Below are positions 16,980 to 26,750 of a DNA stretch of 64,000 nt, one piece after another. The stretch is from Rhizobium leguminosarum. Its GTDB lineage: Bacteria; Pseudomonadota; Alphaproteobacteria; Rhizobiales; Rhizobiaceae. The stretch is taken from NCBI RefSeq assembly GCF_004123835.1, contig NZ_MZMU01000012.1, positions 124,001 to 188,000 of the forward strand, in the 5' to 3' direction. The position numbers were made by a program, and so were the translations under genes. How positions within the stretch are numbered: the stretch's first letter is position 1; each line of letters starts with the position of its first letter. The notes under the pieces are model-generated. The model ran no database searches. It had not been told where the DNA came from and saw only the letters and a list, made by a program, of their open reading frames with translations.

Positions 16980-17464
16980 GCCTCAGGTCCTTTTCTCTCT
17001 GCCCGCCATCCACACGGGCAGCATCATAGCATTGCCTCCTTGCGGGAGGTGTTGGCAGGCAATTCTTGAAATGTGAGAAAAAGGTCCCCTCTACCTCGGC
17101 CTGTTCCAGGCAGGACTTTCGCCCGCCATTTTCGGAACCGGCTGACCGGAATATTAGCGTTCCCGGCGCGCAAATACTTAAGGACTTCCCATGCTCGCAA
17201 AATGCCCGAACGCGCTGAGAGTGCTGCGTTTAAAGGATTTTGGCAAGCAAAAGTTTTTTAACGTGTCGTTCGGGGCACACCCTGCCGATATCCAATTTGC
17301 GCAAAAACGCAAAATTTCCTTCGCCGATAGGGAATGATTAACGTTTTATATCGTCTGCAATATAAGTTCCGAGCAGATTTTCCCAAAAATGCAACGTGAA
17401 CGCGTCTCCCGCATCCGACAAATTTTTTTTCCGATGGGTGACTCACCCATATTTGGACGCGTGT
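16980..17464. other. Gene-free interval between cold-shock and EamA genes
   Basis: No convincing protein gene is seen here. The half next to the EamA gene is AT-rich relative to the region. It contains a 17-bp perfect palindrome (ATGGGTGA-C-TCACCCAT, 17434-17450) preceded by eight T residues on the plus strand. The palindrome lies 14 bp beyond the EamA stop and has no U tract on its 3' side in either direction, so it looks like a protein-binding site rather than a terminator. The rest may be promoter and 5' leader of the cold-shock gene. Confidence 0.5.
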
Positions 17465-18355
17465 TCACGTGGCTGGCAGGCGTCGGCGGGTCAATCCCGG
17501 CACGAGTTCGACCACAAGCATAGCGATAAACATGAGCGCGCAACCTGCATAACCTGTTACCGGCATCGTTTCGCCGAGCAGCAGGGCTGCAAGCGAGGCG
17601 CCGAAGAGCGCTTCGGAAGAAAGAAAAATCGCGGCCTGCGAGGGCGTCGTGTAGCGCTGGGCGATCACCTGCAGCACGAAAGCCACGCCCGAGGAGAAGA
17701 TGCCGACATAAAGGATCTCCGGCGCCGCGGCCTGTATTGCCGAAAGGCTGACCGGTTCGACCGCTGCGGCAACGGCCAGCGCACAGACTGCGGTGACGGC
17801 AAATTGCGTGGCGGAGAGTGCGAGCGGTCTTCCGGTCTCGGAAACGGTCGTGCCGGCAAGGGTGATCTGAATCGCCCAAAAGACGGCACAGACGACGGTC
17901 AGCAGATCGCCAGGTGTCAGCGCCGAGAGATGGCCGCCGGACAGGAGATAGATGCCGGTGACCGCCATCAGCGCGCCTGGCCAGATGATCCAATGCGGGG
18001 CACGGCGCAGGAAGAACACGGCGATCAGCGGTACGAAAACGACGTAGAGACCGGTGATGAAGCTGGAATTCGTCACCGTCGTCGTCTGCAGTCCGACCTG
18101 CTGCGTGGCTGCGCCGCCGAAAAGGGCAAGGCCGATCAGGATATAGAGCTTCGCATGGCGTGCGCTGGTCTTCTCCTTTGCCTTGCGCGCTTCAAAAAGG
18201 ACGAAAGGGAGCACCGCCAGCGTGGCGACGGCAAACCGCAGGCCAATGAACCAGAAGGGGCCGATCGCCTTCATCGCCGTCGACTGCGCGACGAAGCCGC
18301 CGCCCCAGATGGCGGCTGCGAGCAATAGGAGAAGGTTCGCCTGAACGCGCGTCAT
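17465..18355 (-). CDS. DMT-family (EamA) transporter
   Basis: The 296-residue inner-membrane protein has about ten hydrophobic segments arranged as two EamA repeats. The first runs from LLLLAAAIWGGGFVAQSTAM. The second includes LTVVCAVFWAIQITLAG and the ending EALFGASLAALLLGETM, a conserved motif of drug/metabolite exporters. Substrates of such proteins range from amino acids to toxic metabolites and cannot be predicted here. The start MTRVQANLLL is at 18353-18355. It is divergent from the DUF3052 gene. Confidence 0.9.
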   Translation of the reverse strand: MTRVQANLLLLLAAAIWGGGFVAQSTAMKAIGPFWFIGLRFAVATLAVLPFVLFEARKAKEKTSARHAKLYILIGLALFGGAATQQVGLQTTTVTNSSFITGLYVVFVPLIAVFFLRRAPHWIIWPGALMAVTGIYLLSGGHLSALTPGDLLTVVCAVFWAIQITLAGTTVSETGRPLALSATQFAVTAVCALAVAAAVEPVSLSAIQAAAPEILYVGIFSSGVAFVLQVIAQRYTTPSQAAIFLSSEALFGASLAALLLGETMPVTGYAGCALMFIAMLVVELVPGLTRRRLPAT

Positions 18356-18453
18356 GTCGTCCTCGATAGGAAGGGAGATGTGCCCGAGCGGTTAGCAGTT
18401 GCATTTCCTTTCGGCAAGGGTGAAGACGTCATGCCCGTTGACGGAGGTGGAGC

Positions 18454-18924
18454 ATGCGACGCGAGGAACAGCGGCCGGTCGGCGACGTGGCTGTGCCCGG
18501 GACGGCAGGCTATTCCGGCACGCCGCTCGTCAGGAAACTCGGCCTTGCACATGGGCAGGCGGCCGCTCTTCTCGGCATTCCCGAAACGATCGGGAACATC
18601 AATGGTTTCGACGGTTTTGCTTCGGTCGTCCGCACGCTTCCCGAGATGCCTCAGCGTGCATTCGACTACGTGCATCTGTTTACGACAGAACGTGCGGCGC
18701 TGGAGGCTATTGCGCCCGCGCTTTTCCGTGTCCTGAGGCGGGACGCGATGGTCTGGATCTCCTGGCCGAAGAAGAGTTCACGCGTGCCGACTGACATCAC
18801 CGAGGACGTGCTGCGGGAGGTTCTGCTTCCAACCGGGCTCGTGGACGTCAAGGTCTGCGCCGTCGACGAGATCTGGTCCGGGTTGAAATTCGTCATCCGC
18901 AAGGAACTGCGCGGCGCGTTGTGA
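18454..18924 (+). CDS. DUF3052 family protein
   Basis: The 156-residue protein matches the DUF3052 family, whose function is unknown. Visible family features are GTAGYSGTPLVRKLGLAHGQ near the N-terminus, FDYVHLFTTERAALEAI in the middle, MVWISWPKKSSRVPTDITED, and the C-terminal VCAVDEIWSGLKFVIRKE. The ATG at 18454 is preceded by a strong GGAGGTGG site. It is convergent with the sugar dehydrogenase gene, with four bases between the stops. Confidence 0.88.
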   Translation: MRREEQRPVGDVAVPGTAGYSGTPLVRKLGLAHGQAAALLGIPETIGNINGFDGFASVVRTLPEMPQRAFDYVHLFTTERAALEAIAPALFRVLRRDAMVWISWPKKSSRVPTDITEDVLREVLLPTGLVDVKVCAVDEIWSGLKFVIRKELRGAL

Positions 18925-18928
18925 CGTC

Positions 18929-20071
18929 TCAGCCGTTACGGGCTTGGGCTCTCGAGATCCTGAGCAGCGCGCCGTTGTCCTCGTCCGTCACCATCAGCAG
19001 CGCGCCGTCGGGTGCGACGACGACGTCGCGGATGCGGCCGTATTCGCTCTTGAACATACGCTCTTCGGTGACGAAGGCGCCGCCGTCGTCGCGCTGCATG
19101 CGCGAGAGCAGCTTGAACTTCAGCGCCGCGACGAGGAAATTGCCGTCCCATTCCGGGAACATGGCTCCTCGATAGACGACGAGCGCGCCAGGCGCGATCG
19201 AAGGATCCCAATAATGCAGCGGCTGTTCCAGCCCTTCCTTGGCGGTGCCTTCGCCGATCTCGGCGCCCGAATAGTCGCGGCCATAGGTGATGATCGGCCA
19301 GCCGTAATTCTTGCCGGCCTCGGGCTGGTTGATCTCGTCGCCGCCGCGCGCGCCGTGTTCGACGGTATAGAGCTTGCCATCCTTCGCGTCGAAGGTGATG
19401 CCCTGCGGATTGCGGTGGCCTTTCGACCAGATTTCCGGCAGCGCCTTGCCCCCGTTCTTAAACGGATTGTCGGCAGGGATGCTGCCATCGGCATTGATAT
19501 GGATGATCGAGCCGGCATCGTCCTGCCAGTTCTGCGAGCGGTCGCGGTTGCCGCGATCGCCGACGCTGATGAACAGCGTACCGTCGGGAGCAATCGCAAT
19601 ACGCGAGCCGTACTGGATATTGCCTGACGTGAAGCGCCGCATGGTGAAGATAGGCGTCACGGCGTCGAGTGTCTTCTCGTCAGTGGTAAGCGTGGCGCTG
19701 AAGGCTTCGGTGCCGGAGCCCTGGCTGTTGGCGATGGCGGCGGTGAAATAGAGTTTGCGAGATGTCGCAAAGTCCGGCGCGAGCGCCACGTCCATCAGGC
19801 CGCCCTGGCCACGGGCGCTAACCTTGGGCACGCCCCCAATCGGCTCGGAGACCTTGCCGTCGCGGACGATGCGTATGCGGCCCGGCCGCTCGGTGACGAG
19901 ATAGGCGCCATCGGGCAACACCTCGACCGCCCAGGGATGTTGGAGGCCGTCGGCGAGCTTGTCGACACGGACGGCGAGTTCCTGCGTGTTGATTGTGTCG
20001 GCCGCATCCGCGGACATGGCGCCGAACAGGACCAGCGCTGCGGCGAAATGGAAGGCGGACATTCTCTTCAT
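18929..20071 (-). CDS. PQQ-dependent sugar dehydrogenase (YliI/Asd-like), periplasmic
   Basis: The 380-residue protein has a signal peptide (MKRMSAFHFAAALVLFGAMS, cleaved near ADA). It then has the six-bladed beta-propeller of soluble glucose/sorbosone dehydrogenases that oxidise aldose sugars with PQQ in the periplasm. Landmarks are LQHPWAVEVLPDGAYLVTER, GGLMDVALAPDF, IAPDGTLFISVGDRGNRDRSQ, GHRNPQGITFD, YTVEHGARGGDEINQPEAGK and YGWPIITYG. The substrate is uncertain. It is the last gene before the sortase pair in the same orientation, with a 58 bp gap. Confidence 0.92.
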   Translation of the reverse strand: MKRMSAFHFAAALVLFGAMSADAADTINTQELAVRVDKLADGLQHPWAVEVLPDGAYLVTERPGRIRIVRDGKVSEPIGGVPKVSARGQGGLMDVALAPDFATSRKLYFTAAIANSQGSGTEAFSATLTTDEKTLDAVTPIFTMRRFTSGNIQYGSRIAIAPDGTLFISVGDRGNRDRSQNWQDDAGSIIHINADGSIPADNPFKNGGKALPEIWSKGHRNPQGITFDAKDGKLYTVEHGARGGDEINQPEAGKNYGWPIITYGRDYSGAEIGEGTAKEGLEQPLHYWDPSIAPGALVVYRGAMFPEWDGNFLVAALKFKLLSRMQRDDGGAFVTEERMFKSEYGRIRDVVVAPDGALLMVTDEDNGALLRISRAQARNG

Positions 20072-20129
20072 CGTGCATCCCCGTCGTCTCTCCAGGCGAA
20101 CGTGGAGCGGGCAGGGGAGAGCTTCAACC

Positions 20130-20903
20130 TCATTCGGTCTGCAATAACGGCTTTGTGTTTACCGGTTGAACGGAGCCCGTCGCCTGGCCATCGACCAGTT
20201 CGGCCTCCAGGATGTAGCGCAACGGCCCGCGTTCCACAGTGTCGAAGGGCCAACAGGTGGTCAGCACCAGGCGGTGGCCATCCGAGGAGGGATCGATGCC
20301 GTTGGCATCCCACGCGGCGATGCGGCCCTCGCCGGCCTTGAAGGTCAATAGTTTGCCGTCGCGGCGAGTGACCTCGATCGTATCGCCCGGCCTTATATAT
20401 TGCAGCCAGCGGAAATGCGTGTCGCGATGGGCGGCGATGACAGAGGTGCCTTCCTCGCCGGGCTGTGGCGTGTTGACGAGCCAGGCCGGACCGAAGGCCA
20501 GAGCCTCGCCAGAGGCGCCGGCGAGCACGATCGCCTCCTTGCCGAGACGGGGGGCGCGCACCTTGGCCTCCGTGGTGAAATCCGCCCAGGGCCAGGGTTT
20601 TGTCTCTTCGCCTCGCAATTCGGCGGCGAAGGCGCGTTTCAGCAGGATCTGGGAGAGTTCCGCTTTCGCCTTTAGCAGGAAGCCGTCGCCGATCAGCGCC
20701 AGGCCATAGAAGGCAAGGCCGGCGATGGCAAAGGCGATCGCCTTTTCGATCGAGGAAAGACGCCAGAGGAAGAAACCCTTCCGCTGGCGAGGCTTCGGCA
20801 TGTCGTGGGCCGTGGCGGCGGCCATGGCGAGTTCCAGATAGGTCGGAAGCGGCTCGAATTCGGCCGCTTCCTCGTTCTGGCTTGCGGAGAGCCTAGAGAC
20901 CAT
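20130..20903 (-). CDS. Class GN sortase
   Basis: Sortases cleave a C-terminal sorting signal and join the protein to a new amine acceptor. The 257-residue protein belongs to the Gram-negative 'GN' class. It has one membrane segment (about 53-73), so the catalytic domain faces the periplasm. The catalytic triad is visible: His159 (VIAAHRDTHF), Cys217 (LVLTTCWPF) and an Arg near 225-229 (VERGPLRYI). About 50 N-terminal residues precede the membrane segment. The start overlaps the end of the VIT/vWA gene by 11 bp, so the two are translationally coupled and the encoded pair should work as enzyme and substrate. Confidence 0.9.
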   Translation of the reverse strand: MVSRLSASQNEEAAEFEPLPTYLELAMAAATAHDMPKPRQRKGFFLWRLSSIEKAIAFAIAGLAFYGLALIGDGFLLKAKAELSQILLKRAFAAELRGEETKPWPWADFTTEAKVRAPRLGKEAIVLAGASGEALAFGPAWLVNTPQPGEEGTSVIAAHRDTHFRWLQYIRPGDTIEVTRRDGKLLTFKAGEGRIAAWDANGIDPSSDGHRLVLTTCWPFDTVERGPLRYILEAELVDGQATGSVQPVNTKPLLQTE

Positions 20904-23280
20904 TGCGCTTGGCTCCGACCGCGATCATGCGCTTGAGGCGGCGCCGCCAGACGGCCAGTCCGCTTGCCGCCGTCAGCGCCAGGAGCAGCATGGTCAGCCC
21001 GCGGATGATCTGCTCGTCGGCGCGCGTCGCCGTCTGCGGCAGGTTCACGGTCGTGCTTTTTTGCGCGATCATGGTGGCTGCCTTGGCGGTCGGGGCTGCG
21101 GCCATCATGTTTGCGATCTCAGGCGATGCGGCGAGATCCTGTGTTTCGGCCGCCGCTTGCTCCGGCCTGGCGTTTCCTGCCGGCGTAGCCGAGCCATGGC
21201 GCTCTCCGCCGCCAGGAGGGACAGTGTTTTCGCCGAAGACCTTATCGAAGTCCCAACCATCCGGCAGGTTGAGCGGCAGCTTCGCCGAGCCGAGCGGCTG
21301 ATCGGCCGGGCGCGACGGGGTGACATCCACGGCAACCAGGCTGGTGACCCGGGAGACGAGATGGTGGGCGAGCGCCACGGTCTCGATATCCTTGTCGAGC
21401 GCGACCGGATCCTGACGCTCATAGGCACGGGCCTCGAAATCGTCGATTTTGCGGCGTGCCCAGAGCTTGGAAATACCGTTGCCGTCGGCGGCATTGGCGA
21501 TATCCATCTCGACGCGCCAAGGCTGATCGCCTGTCTTGCCGACGATCTGCAACTTGCCGGCGGGCTTATCGTCAGGCAGCTGCGCGGTCAGCACCACGGG
21601 TTCGCCGCTGTAGAGGTCCGGCATCGGGTTCGGCGTGATATCCTCGGCTTCGATGCCTTGGAAGGTCGCGGCGATATCGGTCATGGCTGGGTTCTGTAGC
21701 TTGGCGAAAAGCTCGCCCATGCGGCTTGCCACCTGATCGGTCGAGCCGATCGCCGTGAAGGTGCCGCGGCCGACTTCGGCCGCCTTGGTCATGAAATAGG
21801 TGTTCGGCGCCGAGCCGATGCCGACGGTGAAGACGCGGGCGTCGCCGCGGTTTGCGGTGATTTCCTGGAACAACTGCTGTTCGTTGCCGATCGCGCCATC
21901 CGTCAGGAACACGACCTGGCGCAGCGCTCCGGTGGCGACCGGTCCCTGGTTGCGTAGCGCAGCCTGCAAGGCAGGCAGCATTTCCGTGCCGCCGTCGGCT
22001 GTCAGGCCTCGGACATAGGCGATCGCCTTTTCGCGATTGTCAGGGGTGGCAGTGACGAGACCTTTGAAGTAGTCCGTCATTGTATCGTCGAAGCGGATGA
22101 CGTTGAAGCGGTCGTCGGGGTTCAGCTTGGAGATGGCAAGCGCCAGGCTCTGCCTTGCCTGCTCGATCGACGGGCCGGACATGGAGCCGGAATTGTCGAT
22201 GACGAAGACCACCTCGCGTTTTGCCGGCGGCGCTGCCGTATCCGGGGCCGTGGGCGGGGTGACGAAGGCGAGCAGATAGGTCTTGCCGTTCATCACTTCG
22301 CGGAAGAGGCCGGCACTCGGCATTTTGCCGGGAGCGGCCTTCCAGGTGAGTTCGAAATCCTTATCGGCGGGAACGGTGTCCGCCTTCAGGCTGATCATTC
22401 TCGCCTGGTCGCCATCCTGGCTGATATCGACCGCGTGGAAGGACGATTTGACATCGCCGAGCGGGAAACCGGCCTTGAGGTCGACGGTCAGCGAAACCGG
22501 ATTGATCCTGGCGTTCTCACGCGGATCGAGCACGGGGGCTTCGATCTTGTCGCGGTTTTCCACCGGGTCGCGCGGCGTGGCGAAACCGGCGCCGTTGTTG
22601 AACTCGACAGTCTGGACGATCGGCGCCGGATTGTAGCGCGGAGCGACGACCATCGGGAAGCGCAGCGAGAACTCGCCACCCGACTGGTGGACGGTCTGCT
22701 GGTATTCGATCTGGACGACGATGGTTTCGCCGGGACCGATATTGGCGACCTGGTTGGTGAAGATGTTCGGCCGCTGCTGCTCGAGCAACGCCGTCTTCTT
22801 GCCCTCGGCCTTGGCCTGCTCGTAGATCTCGCGGGCTTCCTGGCGCGGCTTGATCTGGCCTTCGATGAAGCGTTCGCCGATCTGCATTTTCAGCGCGTCG
22901 ACGGCGGAGTTGTCCGGCAGCGGGAAGACGTAGGTGCCTTCGACCCAACCCTGGCTCGGATTCTGGAAGCGCTGCGTCACCTTCACCCTGGCGATCGGGC
23001 CGGAGACATCGATGGCGACATCGGTCTTCAGCCGCGGCGCTTCGACATAGAAGCCCGGCTCCTTCGACGGAAAGAGCAGCGAGCCGCTATTGACGTCGTT
23101 CGGCCGGACAAGCGCTGCGAGCTGGGCGGATGCCTGCGGCGTCTCGGCGGCGCGGGCGGCGGAGGCAAACCCCAGTATCGCGGCGATGCAGGCGGCAAAG
23201 GCGGTGACGGCAATAAGGACTGAAACGGAAATTCGGCGCGCACGAATGCGCCCTATGGTAAACTCATCGTCCAGAAACAT
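20893..23280 (-). CDS. Sortase substrate with VIT and vWA domains (marine proteobacterial sortase target family)
   Basis: The 795-residue protein has an N-terminal signal/anchor (about residues 20-45) and a VIT domain (about 60-190, with VTQRFQNPSQGWVEGTYVFP and RPNIFTNQVANIGPGE). A von Willebrand A domain (about 350-530) carries an intact metal site, FVIDNSGSMSG. A long linker follows. The C-terminus is tripartite: LPQTA (21028-21042), a hydrophobic segment (LTMLLLALTAASGLAVW) and an Arg/Lys-rich tail. The signal reads LPQTA rather than LPxTG. The ATG at 23278-23280 has GAGGG at correct spacing; two or more upstream starts would add residues with no visible role. It is followed by the sortase gene with overlap. 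Confidence 0.9.
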   Translation of the reverse strand: MFLDDEFTIGRIRARRISVSVLIAVTAFAACIAAILGFASAARAAETPQASAQLAALVRPNDVNSGSLLFPSKEPGFYVEAPRLKTDVAIDVSGPIARVKVTQRFQNPSQGWVEGTYVFPLPDNSAVDALKMQIGERFIEGQIKPRQEAREIYEQAKAEGKKTALLEQQRPNIFTNQVANIGPGETIVVQIEYQQTVHQSGGEFSLRFPMVVAPRYNPAPIVQTVEFNNGAGFATPRDPVENRDKIEAPVLDPRENARINPVSLTVDLKAGFPLGDVKSSFHAVDISQDGDQARMISLKADTVPADKDFELTWKAAPGKMPSAGLFREVMNGKTYLLAFVTPPTAPDTAAPPAKREVVFVIDNSGSMSGPSIEQARQSLALAISKLNPDDRFNVIRFDDTMTDYFKGLVTATPDNREKAIAYVRGLTADGGTEMLPALQAALRNQGPVATGALRQVVFLTDGAIGNEQQLFQEITANRGDARVFTVGIGSAPNTYFMTKAAEVGRGTFTAIGSTDQVASRMGELFAKLQNPAMTDIAATFQGIEAEDITPNPMPDLYSGEPVVLTAQLPDDKPAGKLQIVGKTGDQPWRVEMDIANAADGNGISKLWARRKIDDFEARAYERQDPVALDKDIETVALAHHLVSRVTSLVAVDVTPSRPADQPLGSAKLPLNLPDGWDFDKVFGENTVPPGGGERHGSATPAGNARPEQAAAETQDLAASPEIANMMAAAPTAKAATMIAQKSTTVNLPQTATRADEQIIRGLTMLLLALTAASGLAVWRRRLKRMIAVGAKRNGL

Positions 23281-23610
23281 TGGCATACCCTCAATAACCA
23301 ATTTCGGATGCCCGATGATGCGGCTTCGATCTCGGCGCGCTCGCGACCGAATTGCGGCGTGGCGCGGCATTTGTTGCGGCTTATTCGTGGCAATGGCCGA
23401 ATTCGACGATGCCACTGATTTCAGGGGATAAATCCGGATGACTTCAAAGATTGATTCAAGATCTGCGCATAGCGTTTCGACCGCGTGACGCAAGGCTTCT
23501 CCGAAGGGGCGGCATGCCGGGTGGGCGGAGTGGCGAACCGATCAATAAGAATCATGCCACCATGACGCCTTTCCGCTTGAAATGCCGTCATACATTGGAC
23601 ATAGAGCTAA

Positions 23611-24867
<1,257 letters not shown>

Positions 24868-24890
24868 GCGGACTGCAATCAGAGCGACCC

Positions 24891-24920
24891 AAGGCCTGCC
24901 GGTGACGGCGGGCCTTTTTT
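24891..24920 (+). terminator. Intrinsic terminator of aatA
   Basis: A hairpin AAGGCCTGCCG / CGGCGGGCCTT with a GTGA loop ends in a run of six T residues, 23 bp after the aatA stop. Confidence 0.85.
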
Positions 24921-24933
24921 GTTGTGCGCGACG

Positions 24934-24962
24934 TTGACGATGTAGCTGCATGTGGCTACATT
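24934..24962 (+). promoter_or_regulatory. Promoter and operator of the toxin-antitoxin pair
   Basis: A -35 (TTGACG, 24934-24939) and a -10 (TACATT, 24957-24962) are separated by 17 bp. The spacer and -10 are covered by an imperfect palindrome, TGTAGC-N8-GCTACA (24941-24960). Transcription would start almost at the antitoxin ATG (24970), so the message may be leaderless or start at a GTG (24952). The layout fits autorepression by the antitoxin or the complex. Confidence 0.6.
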
Positions 24963-24969
24963 TGACGGC

Positions 24970-25230
24970 ATGAAGACCGTTTCGATCCGCGATGCGAAGA
25001 ACCGCCTGACCGAGCTTGCCCGCGAGGTCGAGGAAGGCGAGACCATTGTCGTGACGCGGAACGGCCGTCCGGTGTTCGATCTCGTGCCGCATCAAAAACG
25101 CGGCGGTTTGAACCTGGAGGCAGGGCAGGCTTATCTTCGCGCACGCGGCATTACCAATCCGGTGCCGTTCATCGCGGATGATTTTGATGATCCGCTGCCC
25201 GAGGATTTTCTCCTGAAGCCTTTGCCGTAG
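24970..25230 (+). CDS. Type II antitoxin, Phd/YefM family
   Basis: The 86-residue antitoxin has the Phd/YefM N-terminal DNA-binding and dimerisation domain (MKTVSIRDAKNRLTELAREV, then GETIVVTRNGRPVFDLVPH). A C-terminal toxin-binding tail rich in Pro, Phe and acidic residues ends DDPLPEDFLLKPLP. It should neutralise the PIN toxin encoded 2 bp downstream and repress the operon through the palindrome overlapping its promoter. A GTG six codons upstream is an alternative start within the operator. Confidence 0.88.
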   Translation: MKTVSIRDAKNRLTELAREVEEGETIVVTRNGRPVFDLVPHQKRGGLNLEAGQAYLRARGITNPVPFIADDFDDPLPEDFLLKPLP

Positions 25231-25232
25231 CC

Positions 25233-25619
25233 ATGAGGCTTCTCCTTGATACCCATATCGTTCTCGCGATCCTCCGCAAGGACGTCGGGCAACGGTTCCC
25301 GGAGATCGCCGCGCTGCTTGGTGATAGCAAGACTGAGGGCTTCGTCAGCGTCGCAAGTCTCTGGGAAATGGCGATGAAGGCTCGATTGGGAAAGCTGGAC
25401 CCTGGCATGCCGCTTGAAGACGTCGCGCGGTCTCTTGAGGAGATAGGGCTGATATTGTTGCGGATAGAAATCCAGCACGTCATCACCGCCGCTGACCCCG
25501 AGCCGGAGACACGTGATCCCTTCGATCGCCTGCTGCTTGCGCAATGCAAGGTCGAGGGGCTGCAGCTTGCGACAGTCGACCGGCTGCTCGTTGATCATCC
25601 ATTGGCGCTGCGGCTCTAA
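25233..25619 (+). CDS. Type II toxin, PIN-domain ribonuclease (VapC-like)
   Basis: The 128-residue PIN-domain protein is a predicted Mg-dependent ribonuclease, a class that cuts tRNA or rRNA when freed from antitoxin. Acidic active-site residues are seen at Asp6 (MRLLLDTHIVLAIL), a Glu in VASLWEMAMKARLG, and Asp/Asp around TRDPFDRLLLAQ and ATVDRLL. The gene starts 2 bp after the antitoxin stop, so they are cotranscribed. Pairing of a Phd-type antitoxin with this short PIN family is common in Rhizobiales. Confidence 0.9.
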   Translation: MRLLLDTHIVLAILRKDVGQRFPEIAALLGDSKTEGFVSVASLWEMAMKARLGKLDPGMPLEDVARSLEEIGLILLRIEIQHVITAADPEPETRDPFDRLLLAQCKVEGLQLATVDRLLVDHPLALRL

Positions 25620-25801
25620 GTTCACGTTCCGATTCAATATGCTCCTAATCTGAATCCGCTTCGCCTCGCAAGTCGTTGAAATCCGATTCAAAACGTGACG
25701 CAGAGTGACGGTCTGGCGGGTGATCTGCGGTTGCGGGTTGGCATCAAACCAACTAGATATCCCGCATCAAGCTTGAGTTGCCGCTTCGGGAGGCCGGGAT
25801 T

Positions 25802-26704
25802 TTGCAGCAGAGTGCCGTCATCGTCTGTTCGGATGTCAACATGTTGCCGGCCGCCTGCTGCACCCTGCTTTCCGTCAAGCGCAATCTCTCAAGTTCCACC
25901 GTGGAGTTCCTGCTTCTCGGTATCGACCTCAAGCCGAACGAGATCGCCGAGGTCGGAAATTTCGCGCGGCTGCACGGCATGACAATCAAGGTGCTGCCCT
26001 ACAATACGCCGGATACGCTGCAGGCGCGGGGCCGCTGGTCGGGCGCGACGCTGGCGCGGCTCTACATGGATCTGCACATTCCCGATCATGTCGAGCGTCT
26101 GCTCTATCTCGATGCCGATGTGCTTGCGGTTGCGCCGGTCGACGACCTCTTCGCCATGGATTTGCAGGGCAAGGCGCTTGCCGCCATAGACGATTATGTC
26201 ATGGCCTTCCCCGAGAAGGCCGGCGCACGGCAGCGCAAGATCGGCATGCAAGAGGGCGGCCGCTATTTCAATGCCGGTGTGCTGCTGTTCGACTGGTCGG
26301 CCTGCCGGTCGAGGGGGCTTTTTGCCAGGACACGGGAGATCTTCGAGGAACGATCGCATCTTTTCGAGAATAACGACCAGGATGCGCTGAACGTCACTTT
26401 CGATGGCGACTGGCTGGTGCTCGATCCGCGCTGGAACACGCAGACCGGCCTCCTGCCTTTCGTCCGCCGGCCGGCGATCATCCATTTCACCGGCCGGAAA
26501 AAGCCGTGGCAGCCGACTGTGCCGTGGGTGCATCGCCGGATGGCCAAGCGTTATGCCGAGGATCTCGCCAATACGCCATGGGCTTCCTTCTGCAGGCAGC
26601 CGTCGATGACGGGCCGGGTCGCGGGGTTCCTTTCGCATTTGGGAAAGCGGATCGGCGGGCTGGCGCGGCTGGCGCGGACACGCGCTTATTTCAGCAACAG
26701 CTAG
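25802..26704 (+). CDS. Glycosyltransferase family 8 protein
   Basis: The 300-residue protein is a GT-A fold, GT8-like transferase, using a nucleotide sugar with a divalent metal. It has the DxD motif in RLLYLDADVLAVAPVDDLF, the GGRYFNAGVLLFDW segment, a NDQDALNVTF motif and IIHFTGRKKPW near the C-terminus. These are the typical blocks of lipopolysaccharide glucosyl/galactosyltransferases and glycogenin-like enzymes. The start is probably a TTG at 25802 with GGGAGG upstream; no ATG occurs before the conserved core. It is probably cotranscribed with the next gene, 46 bp on, and may decorate surface polysaccharide. Confidence 0.85.
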   Translation: MQQSAVIVCSDVNMLPAACCTLLSVKRNLSSSTVEFLLLGIDLKPNEIAEVGNFARLHGMTIKVLPYNTPDTLQARGRWSGATLARLYMDLHIPDHVERLLYLDADVLAVAPVDDLFAMDLQGKALAAIDDYVMAFPEKAGARQRKIGMQEGGRYFNAGVLLFDWSACRSRGLFARTREIFEERSHLFENNDQDALNVTFDGDWLVLDPRWNTQTGLLPFVRRPAIIHFTGRKKPWQPTVPWVHRRMAKRYAEDLANTPWASFCRQPSMTGRVAGFLSHLGKRIGGLARLARTRAYFSNS

Positions 26705-26750
26705 TTGGACGGCAGAGCGCGCCGTCCTTGGAAAGTGCATGTGAGCCGAT

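Noticed and set aside
16756..17013. Second frame over the cold-shock gene on the same strand
   Set aside because: Overlaps the clear CspA gene in another frame and has no family features.
17421..17460. Possible terminator at the 17-bp palindrome
   Set aside because: The T run lies on the wrong side for a plus-strand terminator, and on the minus strand the hairpin is followed by GG and A residues, not U.
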